From: an uncultured Collinsella sp.
Lineage (GTDB): Bacteria; Actinomycetota; Coriobacteriia; Coriobacteriales; Coriobacteriaceae
Length of the DNA: 11,052 nucleotides
Assembly: GCA_902478985.1 (NCBI GenBank)
Contig: CABSNH010000047.1
Location: 1-11,052 of the forward strand
Reading direction: 5' to 3'
Shown here: piece by piece, positions 1-6,218 of the stretch
Position numbering within the stretch: the stretch's first letter is position 1
Layout: the number at the start of each line of letters is the position of its first letter
Position numbers and translations under genes: made by a program
The notes under the pieces: generated by a model
Told to the model about the DNA's origin: nothing
Database searches by the model: none
The model's input: only the letters and a program-made list of their open reading frames with translations

Positions 1-27
1 GGGCTCGGAGATGTGTATAAGAGACAG
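1..27 (+). other. Nextera/Tn5 sequencing adapter remnant (not genomic)
   Basis: The first 27 bases match the 3' part of the Illumina Nextera read-2 transposase adapter, ending in the 19-bp Tn5 mosaic end AGATGTGTATAAGAGACAG at 9-27. This is artificial sequence left by library preparation. It supplies an in-frame ATG at 11 that makes the adjoining partial gene look as if it starts there, so residues encoded before about base 28 should be discarded. It also means the left end of this window is a contig end. Confidence 0.97.
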
Positions 28-28
28 G

Positions 29-544
29 TACTACGACCAGACGCTTTCGGTCGGCATCGATGCCGCCATCGGCCTTGGCACCACCGAGCTGCGCAAAAAG
101 ACGGGCCTCGCCGGCGCTCCGCTCTACACCCTCTCGGGACTTGAGCAGTTTGGCCTGCGCTATCGCAACTACCCCATGGCAGTCAGCTTTGACGGGGCGC
201 CCGCCGAGCGCGTGAGGGCGATCATCATGGCGATTCAGCTGGGCCCCACGTATGGCTCGGGCTATCGCATCTGTCCCGATGCCGATCCCTGTGACGGCAT
301 GCTCGACGTCTGCTACGCCTACGGTCCCGTCCCCCGTGCGGTCGCCCTGCCTATGTTTCTTTCGGCCAAGGACGGCCACCATACCAAGTTGCCGCCGGTT
401 CGCATGCGTCGTTGCCGTCATGCCGAGCTCACGTTCGAGGAGCCCGACTACCCCATCCAGGCCGACGGCGAGCCCATCGTCGCCTCGCGCATCGAGGTCG
501 ACATCCTCGCCGGCGCCCTCCATGTCTGGCGCCCCACCCGCTAA
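29..544 (+). CDS. Diacylglycerol kinase / YegS-BmrU-type lipid kinase, C-terminal part (5' truncated)
   Basis: This is the C-terminal 171 codons of a diacylglycerol-kinase-like lipid kinase, which phosphorylates lipid substrates such as diacylglycerol with ATP at the membrane during phospholipid recycling. The visible part matches the second (beta-sandwich) domain of the family: FDG at the start of a strand, a turn rich in Pro and Asp followed by CDGMLDVCY (equivalent to the family's DGxLDV), a His-containing stretch before the PPVRMRR segment, and the late QADGEPI motif (family DGE). The N-terminal nucleotide-binding domain with its GGDGT motif is missing because the contig begins here. The stop is TAA at 542-544. 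The gene converges on the release-factor-like gene, with a long hairpin between them. The family call is firm. The exact substrate is unknown, and members are variously annotated as diacylglycerol kinase or generic lipid kinase. Confidence 0.88.
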   Translation, partial: YYDQTLSVGIDAAIGLGTTELRKKTGLAGAPLYTLSGLEQFGLRYRNYPMAVSFDGAPAERVRAIIMAIQLGPTYGSGYRICPDADPCDGMLDVCYAYGPVPRAVALPMFLSAKDGHHTKLPPVRMRRCRHAELTFEEPDYPIQADGEPIVASRIEVDILAGALHVWRPTR

Positions 545-551
545 CCCAACC

Positions 552-622
552 TAAGTTGCGGTGAAATAGGGACTGTTTATGCAGCTAAAGCCGCAAAACA
601 GTCCCTATTTCACCGCAACTTA
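552..622. repeat. 27-bp perfect inverted repeat (REP-like hairpin) between convergent genes
   Basis: The arms at 552-578 and 596-622 are perfect reverse complements over 27 bp. The 17-nt loop can add three more pairs (580-582 with 593-595). Each arm contains GTGAAATAGGGAC. The hairpin fills the gap between the convergent lipid-kinase and release-factor-like genes, so it could end transcription from both sides, but no T-run follows it on either strand. Its length and perfection, and the related palindrome at 1038-1068, suggest a dispersed REP-like element rather than a plain terminator. That is an inference. Confidence 0.9.
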
Positions 623-631
623 TTGAGAAGA

Positions 632-1012
632 TCATTCCTCCCTGCCCGGTTTGCGTCGGTTGGCCTTTTTAATGGCGTTGAAGTGTTTGTCGTTGAGCCT
701 GCGCTGGCGAGAGCGCTGAGGCACCTTGGTCTTTACGCGTCGGCGCGGTGGACGCCCGCGACGCCCCAGCTCGGCGCGCAGCTTACGCAGGCAGCTGCTA
801 CGATTTTGGAACTGGCTGCGGCTCTCGCGCGCCGTCACGGTAATCCCCGAAGGGATATGTTTCATGCGCACCGCTGAATCCGTCGTGTTCACGCCCTGTC
901 CACCCGGACCCGTCGCGCGAAACACCTGCACCTCGCAATCGCGCGCCAACTCTTCGGCCGACATCTCGGCATAGCGCGCATACTCGCGCCAGCCCATCTT
1001 GTTCTCATCCAT
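632..1012 (-). CDS. Stand-alone GGQ release-factor-like protein (possible ArfB-type ribosome rescue factor)
   Basis: This 126-residue protein carries the RF-1 domain hallmark GPGGQGVN (GGQ at residues 37-39), followed by RMKHIPSGITV. The GGQ loop enters the ribosomal peptidyl-transferase centre and triggers hydrolysis of peptidyl-tRNA. There is no codon-recognition domain. A strongly basic tail (about residues 81-126, many Arg/Lys) resembles the tail that ArfB/YaeJ inserts into the empty mRNA channel, so rescue of stalled ribosomes is the best guess. I chose ATG at 1012 because GGAGGT lies 6 nt upstream. A longer frame to 1078 would run through the palindrome and has no such site. The length is close to ArfB (about 140). 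The alternative is a generic release-factor-like protein of another subfamily. It is flanked on both sides by related palindromes. Confidence 0.85.
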   Translation of the reverse strand: MDENKMGWREYARYAEMSAEELARDCEVQVFRATGPGGQGVNTTDSAVRMKHIPSGITVTARESRSQFQNRSSCLRKLRAELGRRGRPPRRRVKTKVPQRSRQRRLNDKHFNAIKKANRRKPGREE

Positions 1013-1037
1013 ATCAACACCTCCCCTCATACAAAAA

Positions 1038-1068
1038 ATGTGACAAAGGGACGGTCCCTTTGTCACAT
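1038..1068. repeat. 31-bp near-perfect palindrome (REP-like)
   Basis: The arms at 1038-1052 and 1054-1068 are exact reverse complements (15 bp) around a single central base. The arm holds TGTGACAAAGGGAC. Aligned with the arm of the 552-622 hairpin, GTGAcAaAGGGAC against GTGAaAtAGGGAC matches at 11 of 13 positions, so the two are probably the same repeat family. It lies 26 nt upstream of the GGQ gene start and 28 nt past the xpt stop on the minus strand. No T-run follows it on the minus strand, so it does not look like a plain xpt terminator. Confidence 0.88.
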
Positions 1069-1095
1069 CGCATACCAATCGCTTGTGTTGCGCGC

Positions 1096-1674
1096 TTAGG
1101 CGAAGGTGATCTCGCCGGTCTCGCAGTCCATATCGGCGATGCGGGCCAAGCTCTCGACGCGGAAGCCGCGCTCGCGGAGCTTATCGCCGCCGCCCTGGAA
1201 GCCCTTCTCCACTGCAATGCCAATACCGGACACCTCGGCACCCGCAGCCTCGCAGATCTTGATGAGACCCTCGAGCGCGCAGCCGTTGGCCAGGAAGTCG
1301 TCGATAATCAGGACCTTGTCGCCCTCGGACAGGAAGCGCTTGCCGACGATGACCGGGTACTCCTTCTGCTTGGTAAAGGAGTAGATGGTCGTGGCATACT
1401 GCTCGCCGTCAAGGTTGATAGACTGCGCCTTCTTGGCAAAGACCACCGGCACGCCGCCAAAATGCTGAGCCGCGATGCAAGCCATGCCAATGCCCGAAGC
1501 CTCGATCGTCAGGATCTTGTTGATCTCGACACCCTCGAACAGACGGGCCCACTCGGCACCCATGTGGTCGAACAGCTCAACGTCGCACTGGTGGTTGAGG
1601 AAGGCGTCAACCTTAAGGACGTTACCGGCCTTTACGATGCCGTCATGGCGAATACGATCCTCAAGCTCCTGCAT
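1096..1674 (-). CDS. xpt: Xanthine phosphoribosyltransferase
   Basis: This 192-residue purine salvage enzyme makes XMP from xanthine and PRPP in the cytosol, feeding the GMP pool. The type I PRTase PRPP-binding motif VLIIDDFLANGCA is at residues 121-133, and the family motif KILTIEASGIG is at 53-63. The N-terminus MQELEDRI and the length fit Bacillus Xpt (194 aa). The start is ATG at 1674, with AAGGGG 7 nt upstream; the stop is TAA at 1096-1098. In Firmicutes this gene often sits behind a guanine riboswitch. I looked for the conserved purine-aptamer core in the 158-base gap to the transporter gene and did not see it. It lies downstream of the transporter gene on the same strand, with no recognisable terminator between them, so co-transcription is possible. 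Confidence 0.95.
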   Translation of the reverse strand: MQELEDRIRHDGIVKAGNVLKVDAFLNHQCDVELFDHMGAEWARLFEGVEINKILTIEASGIGMACIAAQHFGGVPVVFAKKAQSINLDGEQYATTIYSFTKQKEYPVIVGKRFLSEGDKVLIIDDFLANGCALEGLIKICEAAGAEVSGIGIAVEKGFQGGGDKLRERGFRVESLARIADMDCETGEITFA

Positions 1675-1832
1675 GGCGCAACCCCTTCTCGCGGCAACGA
1701 TACCGCGCGATTAATAAACGTTGTTCGATAGTCTACCACGGACCGACCCCCGCCCGTCCCACAAGCCGCATCGCACCATAAAGCCGCAAGACCAGTAGAT
1801 GGGCCGATTCGTGGCAAGCCTGCCTCCACAAG

Positions 1833-3137
1833 CTAATGGCGGGCGCGCACCCTCACCAAACGCACCATGGCAAGCGCAAAGCCCACGGCGGCCACAGCCA
1901 TGAGCACGTAGAACACCGAACGGAAACCAAACAGGAACACATCCGGACGGCCTGCAACAAAACTGGTCACGGCCTCGCCCATCGCCACGCTCATCTGCCC
2001 ATACAGGATATGCGACGCCGCCGTAATGCCCACCGCCATACCCGCATAGCGCGCTAGACTACCCAAGCTGCCTGCAAAACCGAGCGCCTCGCGCGGGGCC
2101 GAACCCATATACAGCGAGTTGTTGGGGCTCTGGAAAATCGACGTGCCGCACGACATAAACGCGGCACAGCACACGATCACAGGGATAGAAGAGTGCTCGT
2201 CGAGCGTGCTTACCGCAAAGAGACCGCACACGTACACGCCCAGGCCGACCGCCGTGGGGCCCTCGCAGCCAACACGGTCCGAAACCGTTCCCGAAAGCGG
2301 GCCGATAAAGGCATTCACCATCGGCAGTGCCAAAAAGAGCAGTCCGGAAATATCGGAGCTAAAGCCATGGGCGTCCTGAAAATAGAACGGCAGAATAAAC
2401 TCGGATGCGCCAATGCCAACGAACACGATGAGCATGCAGGCAAGGTTGATGGTAAAGGCCGAATTTGCAAAGCAGCAACGAGCAGCCTCGATCAGGGACA
2501 TGGGACGCTCGCCGGCCTCCGGCTTAACATGCGGCAGCGTATAGAGCCCCACGATAAACGAGATGACGCCAATGGGCAGGTTGATGAGGAAGATACTCTC
2601 CCAGGGAAAGCTTGCCACCAGCATGCCACCGAGCACGGGGCCACACATCATGCCGAGGGCCACGAAGGTCGCGAGAATACCCATAGCACGACCGCGTTCG
2701 CGCGCCGGAAACGACTCGGTGATGATACCCATGTTGTTGGCCATGGCCGCCGCGCAACCGACGCCCTGAACAATACGTGCCAGAATAAGAACCTCGAGCG
2801 AGGCCGAAAGGCCACAAAGCAGCGAGCCAACCGTAAAGACGATGACGCCCAGCTGGAACACATTCACCTTGCCGCGCACGTCGCCCAGGCGGCCAAACGG
2901 CAGCATAACCACGCATGTCGCAAGCAGGTACACCGAACTCACCAGCTGAATGCGATCGAGGCCCACGCCCAGTTCCTTTTGCATCACGGGCAACGCCACG
3001 GTCACGACGGTCGAATCCAGGCACACCATAAACGTCATGATGAGCACGGTAAACAGAATCGCCCACTTGTTCTTGCCATGGGTGTCGCCCTCAAGGGCAA
3101 TGTGCTCGCGGCGCAGCTGCTCTGCGGTTTTCTCCAT
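1833..3137 (-). CDS. MFS transporter, DHA2 (EmrB/QacA-like) family, 12-TM form
   Basis: This is a membrane protein of 434 residues in the major facilitator superfamily. The first helix ends in LDSTVVTVALP, the DHA2 family motif. Motif A (GRLGDVRGK) follows TM2, and GPVLGGMLVASFPWESIFLINLP matches the TM5-TM6 junction of drug:H+ antiporters. I count 12 hydrophobic segments, six on each side of a central loop near EAARCCFANS. Classic DHA2 pumps have 14 segments and are longer. The substrate cannot be read from sequence; a proton-coupled drug or metabolite exporter is likely. ATG codons occur at 3143 and 3137. GAAAGG abuts the first with no spacer but sits 6 nt before the second, so I chose 3137. 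A strong terminator hairpin ends 27 nt upstream of the start, between this gene and metY. Confidence 0.9.
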   Translation of the reverse strand: MEKTAEQLRREHIALEGDTHGKNKWAILFTVLIMTFMVCLDSTVVTVALPVMQKELGVGLDRIQLVSSVYLLATCVVMLPFGRLGDVRGKVNVFQLGVIVFTVGSLLCGLSASLEVLILARIVQGVGCAAAMANNMGIITESFPARERGRAMGILATFVALGMMCGPVLGGMLVASFPWESIFLINLPIGVISFIVGLYTLPHVKPEAGERPMSLIEAARCCFANSAFTINLACMLIVFVGIGASEFILPFYFQDAHGFSSDISGLLFLALPMVNAFIGPLSGTVSDRVGCEGPTAVGLGVYVCGLFAVSTLDEHSSIPVIVCCAAFMSCGTSIFQSPNNSLYMGSAPREALGFAGSLGSLARYAGMAVGITAASHILYGQMSVAMGEAVTSFVAGRPDVFLFGFRSVFYVLMAVAAVGFALAMVRLVRVRARH

Positions 3138-3163
3138 ATCCATCCTTTCGAGTGGCGCAACGC

Positions 3164-3210
3164 AAAAACGGGACCCCGATCGCCTGCAAACAGTCGCGAT
3201 TGGGGTCCCG
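3164..3210 (-). terminator. Intrinsic terminator after metY / possible attenuator of the MFS gene
   Basis: Arms 3196-3210 and 3169-3183 form a 15-bp stem with one non-Watson-Crick pair (C-A in the minus-strand RNA) and a 12-nt loop. On the minus strand the stem is followed at once by five T (3168-3164). This is a textbook Rho-independent terminator about 70 nt past the metY stop. It also lies only 27 nt before the MFS start codon. Confidence 0.88.
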
Positions 3211-3278
3211 CCTACGGAATCGGAACGAAAGGTCGTCGAAGCTTTCTGCCAGCATCGGCGCCTCGTGCGAACGCTAGC

Positions 3279-4562
3279 CTAGCACTGCTCGAGCGCCTGC
3301 TCAAGGTCGGCAATCAGATCGGCCGTGTCCTCGAGACCGCACGACAGGCGTACCATGTCGGCAGAGATGCCGCAGGCGATGAGCTCCTCATCGTTCATTT
3401 GGCGATGGGTGGCGTTTGCCGGATGCAAGCAGCAGGTGCGGGCGTCGGCCACGTGCGTGGCGATCTGGGCGAGCTTAAGGCTCTTCATAAAGGTCTCGGC
3501 CGCCGCGCGACCACCGTTAAAGCCAAAGCTCACAACGCCGCAGGTACCGTTGGGCATGTACTTCTGAGCGATGTCATAGTACTTGTCGCCCTCCAGGCCC
3601 GGATAGCTCACGAAGCGTACCTTGGGGTGGCTCTGCAGGAACTTGGCGACCGCCAGACCATTCTCACAATGGCGCGGCATGCGCACGTGCAGGCTCTCGA
3701 GCGAGCTGTTCAGGAAGAACGCCGCCTGCGGGTTCTGCATGGGGCCGAGGTCGCGCATAAGCTGCGCAGTGGCCTTGGTAATAAAGGCGCCCTCGCGACC
3801 GAACTTCTCGGCATAGGTCACGCCGTGGTAGCTCTCGTCAGGCGTGGTGAGACCCGGGAACTTGTCCGCATGGGCCATCCAGTCAAACTGGCCGTGGTCG
3901 ACGATCACGCCACCCAGGTAGGCCGCATGGCCATCCATGTACTTAGTGGTGGAGTGCGTGACGATGTCGGCGCCCCACTCAAAGGGACGGCACATCACGG
4001 GCGTCGGGAAGGTGTTGTCGACCATCAGCGGTACGCCGTGGTCGTGCGCGGCCTTGGCAAAGCGCTCAATATCGAGCACGGCAAGGGCGGGGTTAGCAAT
4101 CGTCTCGCCAAAGACAAGCTTGGTGTTGGGCTGGAAGGCTGCCTCGAGCTCCTCGTCGGTGCAGTCGGGGGCAACGAACGTGCAGGTCAAGCCCATACGA
4201 CCCATGGTGTGAGCCAACAGGTTGTAGGTACCGCCGTAGATGGCGGAGCTCACGACCACGTGATCGCCGGCGCCGGCAACGTTAAAGATCGCGAGGAAGT
4301 TCGCGGCCATGCCCGAGCTCGTGAGCATCGCTGCGGTGCCGCCCTCCATCTCGCAGATCTTGGCGGCAACCAAATCGCACGTGGGATTCTGCAGACGGCT
4401 GTAGAAATAGCCCGACTCCTCCAGGTCAAACAGCTTGCCCATGTGCTCGGACGTGTCGTACTTCCACGTGGTGGATTGGTAGATGGGCACCTGGCGCGGC
4501 TCCGCATCTCCCGGGTGATACCCGCCCTGAACACATGTCGTACCGATGGTCTGCTCGCTCAT
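3279..4562 (-). CDS. metY: O-acetylhomoserine sulfhydrylase (PLP-dependent, MetY)
   Basis: This 427-residue cytosolic enzyme joins O-acetylhomoserine and sulfide to give homocysteine, the direct sulfhydrylation route to methionine. It belongs to the Cys/Met metabolism PLP enzymes. YSRLQNPT is at residues 54-61 and TSSGMAA at 81-87. The PLP-contacting Asp is in VDNTF (residue 182). The Schiff-base Lys is at 207 in HSTTKYMDGH, and the C-terminal VRLSCGLED segment includes the substrate-binding Arg. The length (about 430) and the insertions favour MetY over the shorter cystathionine gamma-synthase or lyase (about 380-400). I start at ATG 4562, with AGGGAG 6 nt upstream; a TTG two codons earlier is in frame but too close to that site. 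It is divergent from the C_GCAxxG gene. I saw no SAM riboswitch or T-box in the 231-base gap. Confidence 0.93.
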   Translation of the reverse strand: MSEQTIGTTCVQGGYHPGDAEPRQVPIYQSTTWKYDTSEHMGKLFDLEESGYFYSRLQNPTCDLVAAKICEMEGGTAAMLTSSGMAANFLAIFNVAGAGDHVVVSSAIYGGTYNLLAHTMGRMGLTCTFVAPDCTDEELEAAFQPNTKLVFGETIANPALAVLDIERFAKAAHDHGVPLMVDNTFPTPVMCRPFEWGADIVTHSTTKYMDGHAAYLGGVIVDHGQFDWMAHADKFPGLTTPDESYHGVTYAEKFGREGAFITKATAQLMRDLGPMQNPQAAFFLNSSLESLHVRMPRHCENGLAVAKFLQSHPKVRFVSYPGLEGDKYYDIAQKYMPNGTCGVVSFGFNGGRAAAETFMKSLKLAQIATHVADARTCCLHPANATHRQMNDEELIACGISADMVRLSCGLEDTADLIADLEQALEQC

Positions 4563-4672
4563 ATCCAACTCCCTTACTTGGGTTTTGTTTTTATTCGGTT
4601 CACGATACCGCTACCCTGCACCCCTCTCAACCCATCCCCAAGGTAGGTTATGGGACAAATTGATCAGGGGTA

Positions 4673-4709
4673 TTTATCTCAAGCCTTGGGCATTTGCTCG
4701 ATAGATAAA
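4673..4709. promoter_or_regulatory. Inverted repeat TTTATCT / AGATAAA in the divergent metY promoter region
   Basis: Seven-bp arms, TTTATCT at 4673-4679 and AGATAAA at 4703-4709, face each other across 23 nt in the shared intergenic region of metY and the C_GCAxxG gene. This is one of the few AT-rich stretches here and is a plausible site for promoter elements or a regulator. I could not identify a clear -35/-10 pair on either strand, so function is unproven. Confidence 0.35.
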
Positions 4710-4748
4710 AATGAGGCATCCATGAAGCTCTCGATGATTACACGCACC

Positions 4749-4780
4749 GTCATGGGTACCATAGGCGGGTACACCGTGAC
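4749..4780 (+). promoter_or_regulatory. Leader hairpin directly before the Shine-Dalgarno of the C_GCAxxG gene
   Basis: Bases 4749-4760 can pair with 4768-4780: 12 bp with one wobble, one bulged A at 4773 and a 7-nt loop. The stem ends one base before AAGGAG (4782-4787) of the following gene. It could be an RNA element affecting translation or a DNA dyad for a regulator. The pairing is seen directly; the role is inference. Confidence 0.5.
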
Positions 4781-4793
4781 TAAGGAGACAACG

Positions 4794-5240
4794 ATGAAGC
4801 AAATCGATACGGCCCAGCTCGACATCACCGCCTGTCAGGCTCAGGCTGCCGAATACCATGCCCGTGGCTTCAACTGCGCCCAGGCCGTCGCCTGCACGCT
4901 CGCACCTGCCGTCGGACTCGACCCCCAGGTCGCCTTTACCCTCACCGAGGGCTTTGGCGCCGGCATGGGCGGCATGACCGAAACCTGCGGCGCCATCTCG
5001 GGCGCCGTGGCCATCATGGGTTTTGTAATGAGCGACGGCATGGAAAACCCCAAGACCAAGGGCCAGACCTACAAGCTGTCGCGCGAAATCGCCAAGCGTT
5101 TTAAAACGAAGAACACAACGACCGTCTGCGGCACGCTCAAGGGCATCGGATCGGATAAGGGTCCGCTCCGCAGCTGCCCTGGTTGCATCGACGATGCCAT
5201 CGAGATCGCCTGTGATGTGCTAAAGCAGCTTGCCGAGTAA
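4794..5240 (+). CDS. C_GCAxxG_C_C family redox protein
   Basis: This small cytosolic Cys-rich protein of 148 residues belongs to the C_GCAxxG_C_C family, a group common in anaerobes and thought to be redox-active or metal-binding. No reaction is firmly known. Conserved cysteines are at 28 (FNCAQAV), 65 (ETCGAISGA, the GCAxxG region), 112 (VCG), 128 and 131 (CPGC), with others at 14, 34 and 140. GFGAGMGGMTETCG is the most diagnostic stretch. Some relatives carry selenocysteine; here all positions are plain Cys and there is no in-frame TGA. I chose ATG 4794 because AAGGAG lies 6 nt upstream. The open frame extends to 4650, but that part has no ribosome site and no family similarity. It is divergent from metY and converges on yigZ. 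Confidence 0.88.
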   Translation: MKQIDTAQLDITACQAQAAEYHARGFNCAQAVACTLAPAVGLDPQVAFTLTEGFGAGMGGMTETCGAISGAVAIMGFVMSDGMENPKTKGQTYKLSREIAKRFKTKNTTTVCGTLKGIGSDKGPLRSCPGCIDDAIEIACDVLKQLAE

Positions 5241-5253
5241 ACGGCAGTAACAT

Positions 5254-5302
5254 AAAACCACGGCCGGCGCGCTTGGGATTCATCCAAAAGCACGCCGGCC
5301 GT
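5254..5302 (-). terminator. Hairpin terminator between convergent C_GCAxxG and yigZ genes
   Basis: Arms 5260-5274 and 5288-5302 form a 15-bp GC-rich stem. Its one mismatch reads as a G-U wobble only in the minus-strand RNA. On the minus strand GG and then TTTT (5257-5254) follow, so it fits a yigZ terminator starting 5 nt past the stop. It may also stop transcription of the C_GCAxxG gene, 19 nt downstream of that stop, although no T-run follows on the plus strand. Confidence 0.75.
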
Positions 5303-5307
5303 CGTCG

Positions 5308-5943
5308 TTAGAACTCGGCAAATTCGGGATCGCCGACCTCGATCTCCTCGCGCCCCGCCATAAGCTCGCGCATCTTAGCGCAAAACGGCCCCTGCTCCCC
5401 CGCTTTAAACACCAAATGAAGTGTCACGGCATCCGCGTAATCGGTATCCGAAACCTTGGCACCCGAATCCTGCGCCAAACGAAGCACCTGCTCATACTGC
5501 GGATAGGCCACATGCACGTCAACAGGCACGACGCTCGTCATCTCGACGATCCGCCCGGCCTCCCGAGCAGCCGCCACCGCCGCCTGCGTCGCCGCAGTAT
5601 AGGCACGCACCAAGCCACCAGGACCCAACAGCGTGCCACCAAAATAGCGCGTCACTACGCAGCAAACATTTTTGAGCCCCGCACCGCGCAACACCTCGAG
5701 CGTCGGCATACCGCTCGTGCGGCTCGGCTCACCATCATCGCTTTGGCGTTCGCGTCCATCGACCAAAATCCACGCGGGAACATTGTGTCGAGCGTCGTAA
5801 TGGCGCTTGCGAACTGTCTCGATAAAGGCATTCGCCTCATCCTCGGACTCAATATGGACCAGCTGGGCAATAAACCGGCTCTTGCGGTCCACAAACTCGC
5901 CCGAAACCTCAATATTCGATTGCAGAGTAAAATAGCTGTCCAA
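5308..5943 (-). CDS. yigZ: YigZ / IMPACT family protein
   Basis: This 211-residue protein belongs to the widely conserved YigZ/IMPACT (UPF0029) family. Eukaryotic IMPACT affects translation control through GCN1; the bacterial role is unsettled. The N-terminal domain shows DRKSRFIA (about 19-26), HNVPAWIL, the diagnostic SDDGEPSRTSGMP (68-80), and VVTRYFGGTLLGPGGLVRAY (96-115). A C-terminal ferredoxin-like domain follows from about residue 130. The length fits the family (about 200-215). No ATG or GTG fits the N-terminus. Two consecutive TTG codons occur at 5946 and 5943, with GAGGGG upstream; the second has better spacing (5 nt), so I use it. The next gene upstream on the same strand is rnpB, with a large hairpin between. 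Confidence 0.93.
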   Translation of the reverse strand: MDSYFTLQSNIEVSGEFVDRKSRFIAQLVHIESEDEANAFIETVRKRHYDARHNVPAWILVDGRERQSDDGEPSRTSGMPTLEVLRGAGLKNVCCVVTRYFGGTLLGPGGLVRAYTAATQAAVAAAREAGRIVEMTSVVPVDVHVAYPQYEQVLRLAQDSGAKVSDTDYADAVTLHLVFKAGEQGPFCAKMRELMAGREEIEVGDPEFAEF

Positions 5944-6104
5944 CAAAGCCCCTCAACAAAACTAAGCGCGGCAACAAACAGCCTCAATAATACGGCAAAG
6001 GCCGTACCGATAACCCCAGTAAATAGAACGGCAACGTCAATGACCAGGCAAAAACAGCGAGATGCCAAGAACGGAACCGCCGATGATTCCGTCAACGAAA
6101 GCGA

Positions 6105-6203
6105 GAACCCGTCAGCGCGAGCAAGGTGCCTTGAAAGACGAGGGCATTGACCTTATGGTCATGCCCGAAGGCTTGAAAGGCAGATTGCCGCGCTGACGGG
6201 TTC
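6105..6203. other. About 100-nt multi-stem hairpin between rnpB and yigZ
   Basis: The outer arms 6105-6119 and 6189-6203 pair perfectly over 15 bp. Inside, after one bulged base, 6121-6124 pairs with 6185-6188, then 6127-6132 with 6177-6182. A terminal hairpin is formed by 6142-6152 with 6157-6166 (10 bp, one bulged T). Nearly the whole element folds into a single long rod. It begins about 15 nt past the 3' end of rnpB on the minus strand. No T-run follows it on either strand. It could be an rnpB 3' processing or termination structure, a small RNA, or a MITE/REP-type repeat. The strand is undetermined. Confidence 0.7.
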
Positions 6204-6218
6204 GCAGCGTCAACAAAG

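Noticed and set aside
1675..1832. Purine riboswitch upstream of xpt
   Set aside because: I looked for the conserved purine-aptamer loop sequences on the minus strand and did not find them.
3211..3278. T-box or other known riboswitch before the MFS terminator
   Set aside because: Only 68 bases lie between the metY stop and the stem, too short for a T-box leader unless it overlaps metY, and no conserved box is seen.
2193..4646. 817-codon open frame on the plus strand
   Set aside because: It lies antisense to the MFS and metY genes, which have clear family motifs. The translation is rich in His, Arg and Gly with no domain sense. It is a by-product of GC-rich codon bias.
4563..4793. SAM riboswitch or T-box controlling metY
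   Set aside because: Neither the SAM-I core nor the T-box sequence AGGGTGGNACCGCG is visible on the minus strand.
6062..6196. 44-codon plus-strand frame starting ATG at 6062, across the structured element
   Set aside because: No ribosome binding site is seen. Half of it lies inside the hairpin arms, so its composition is explained by the fold.
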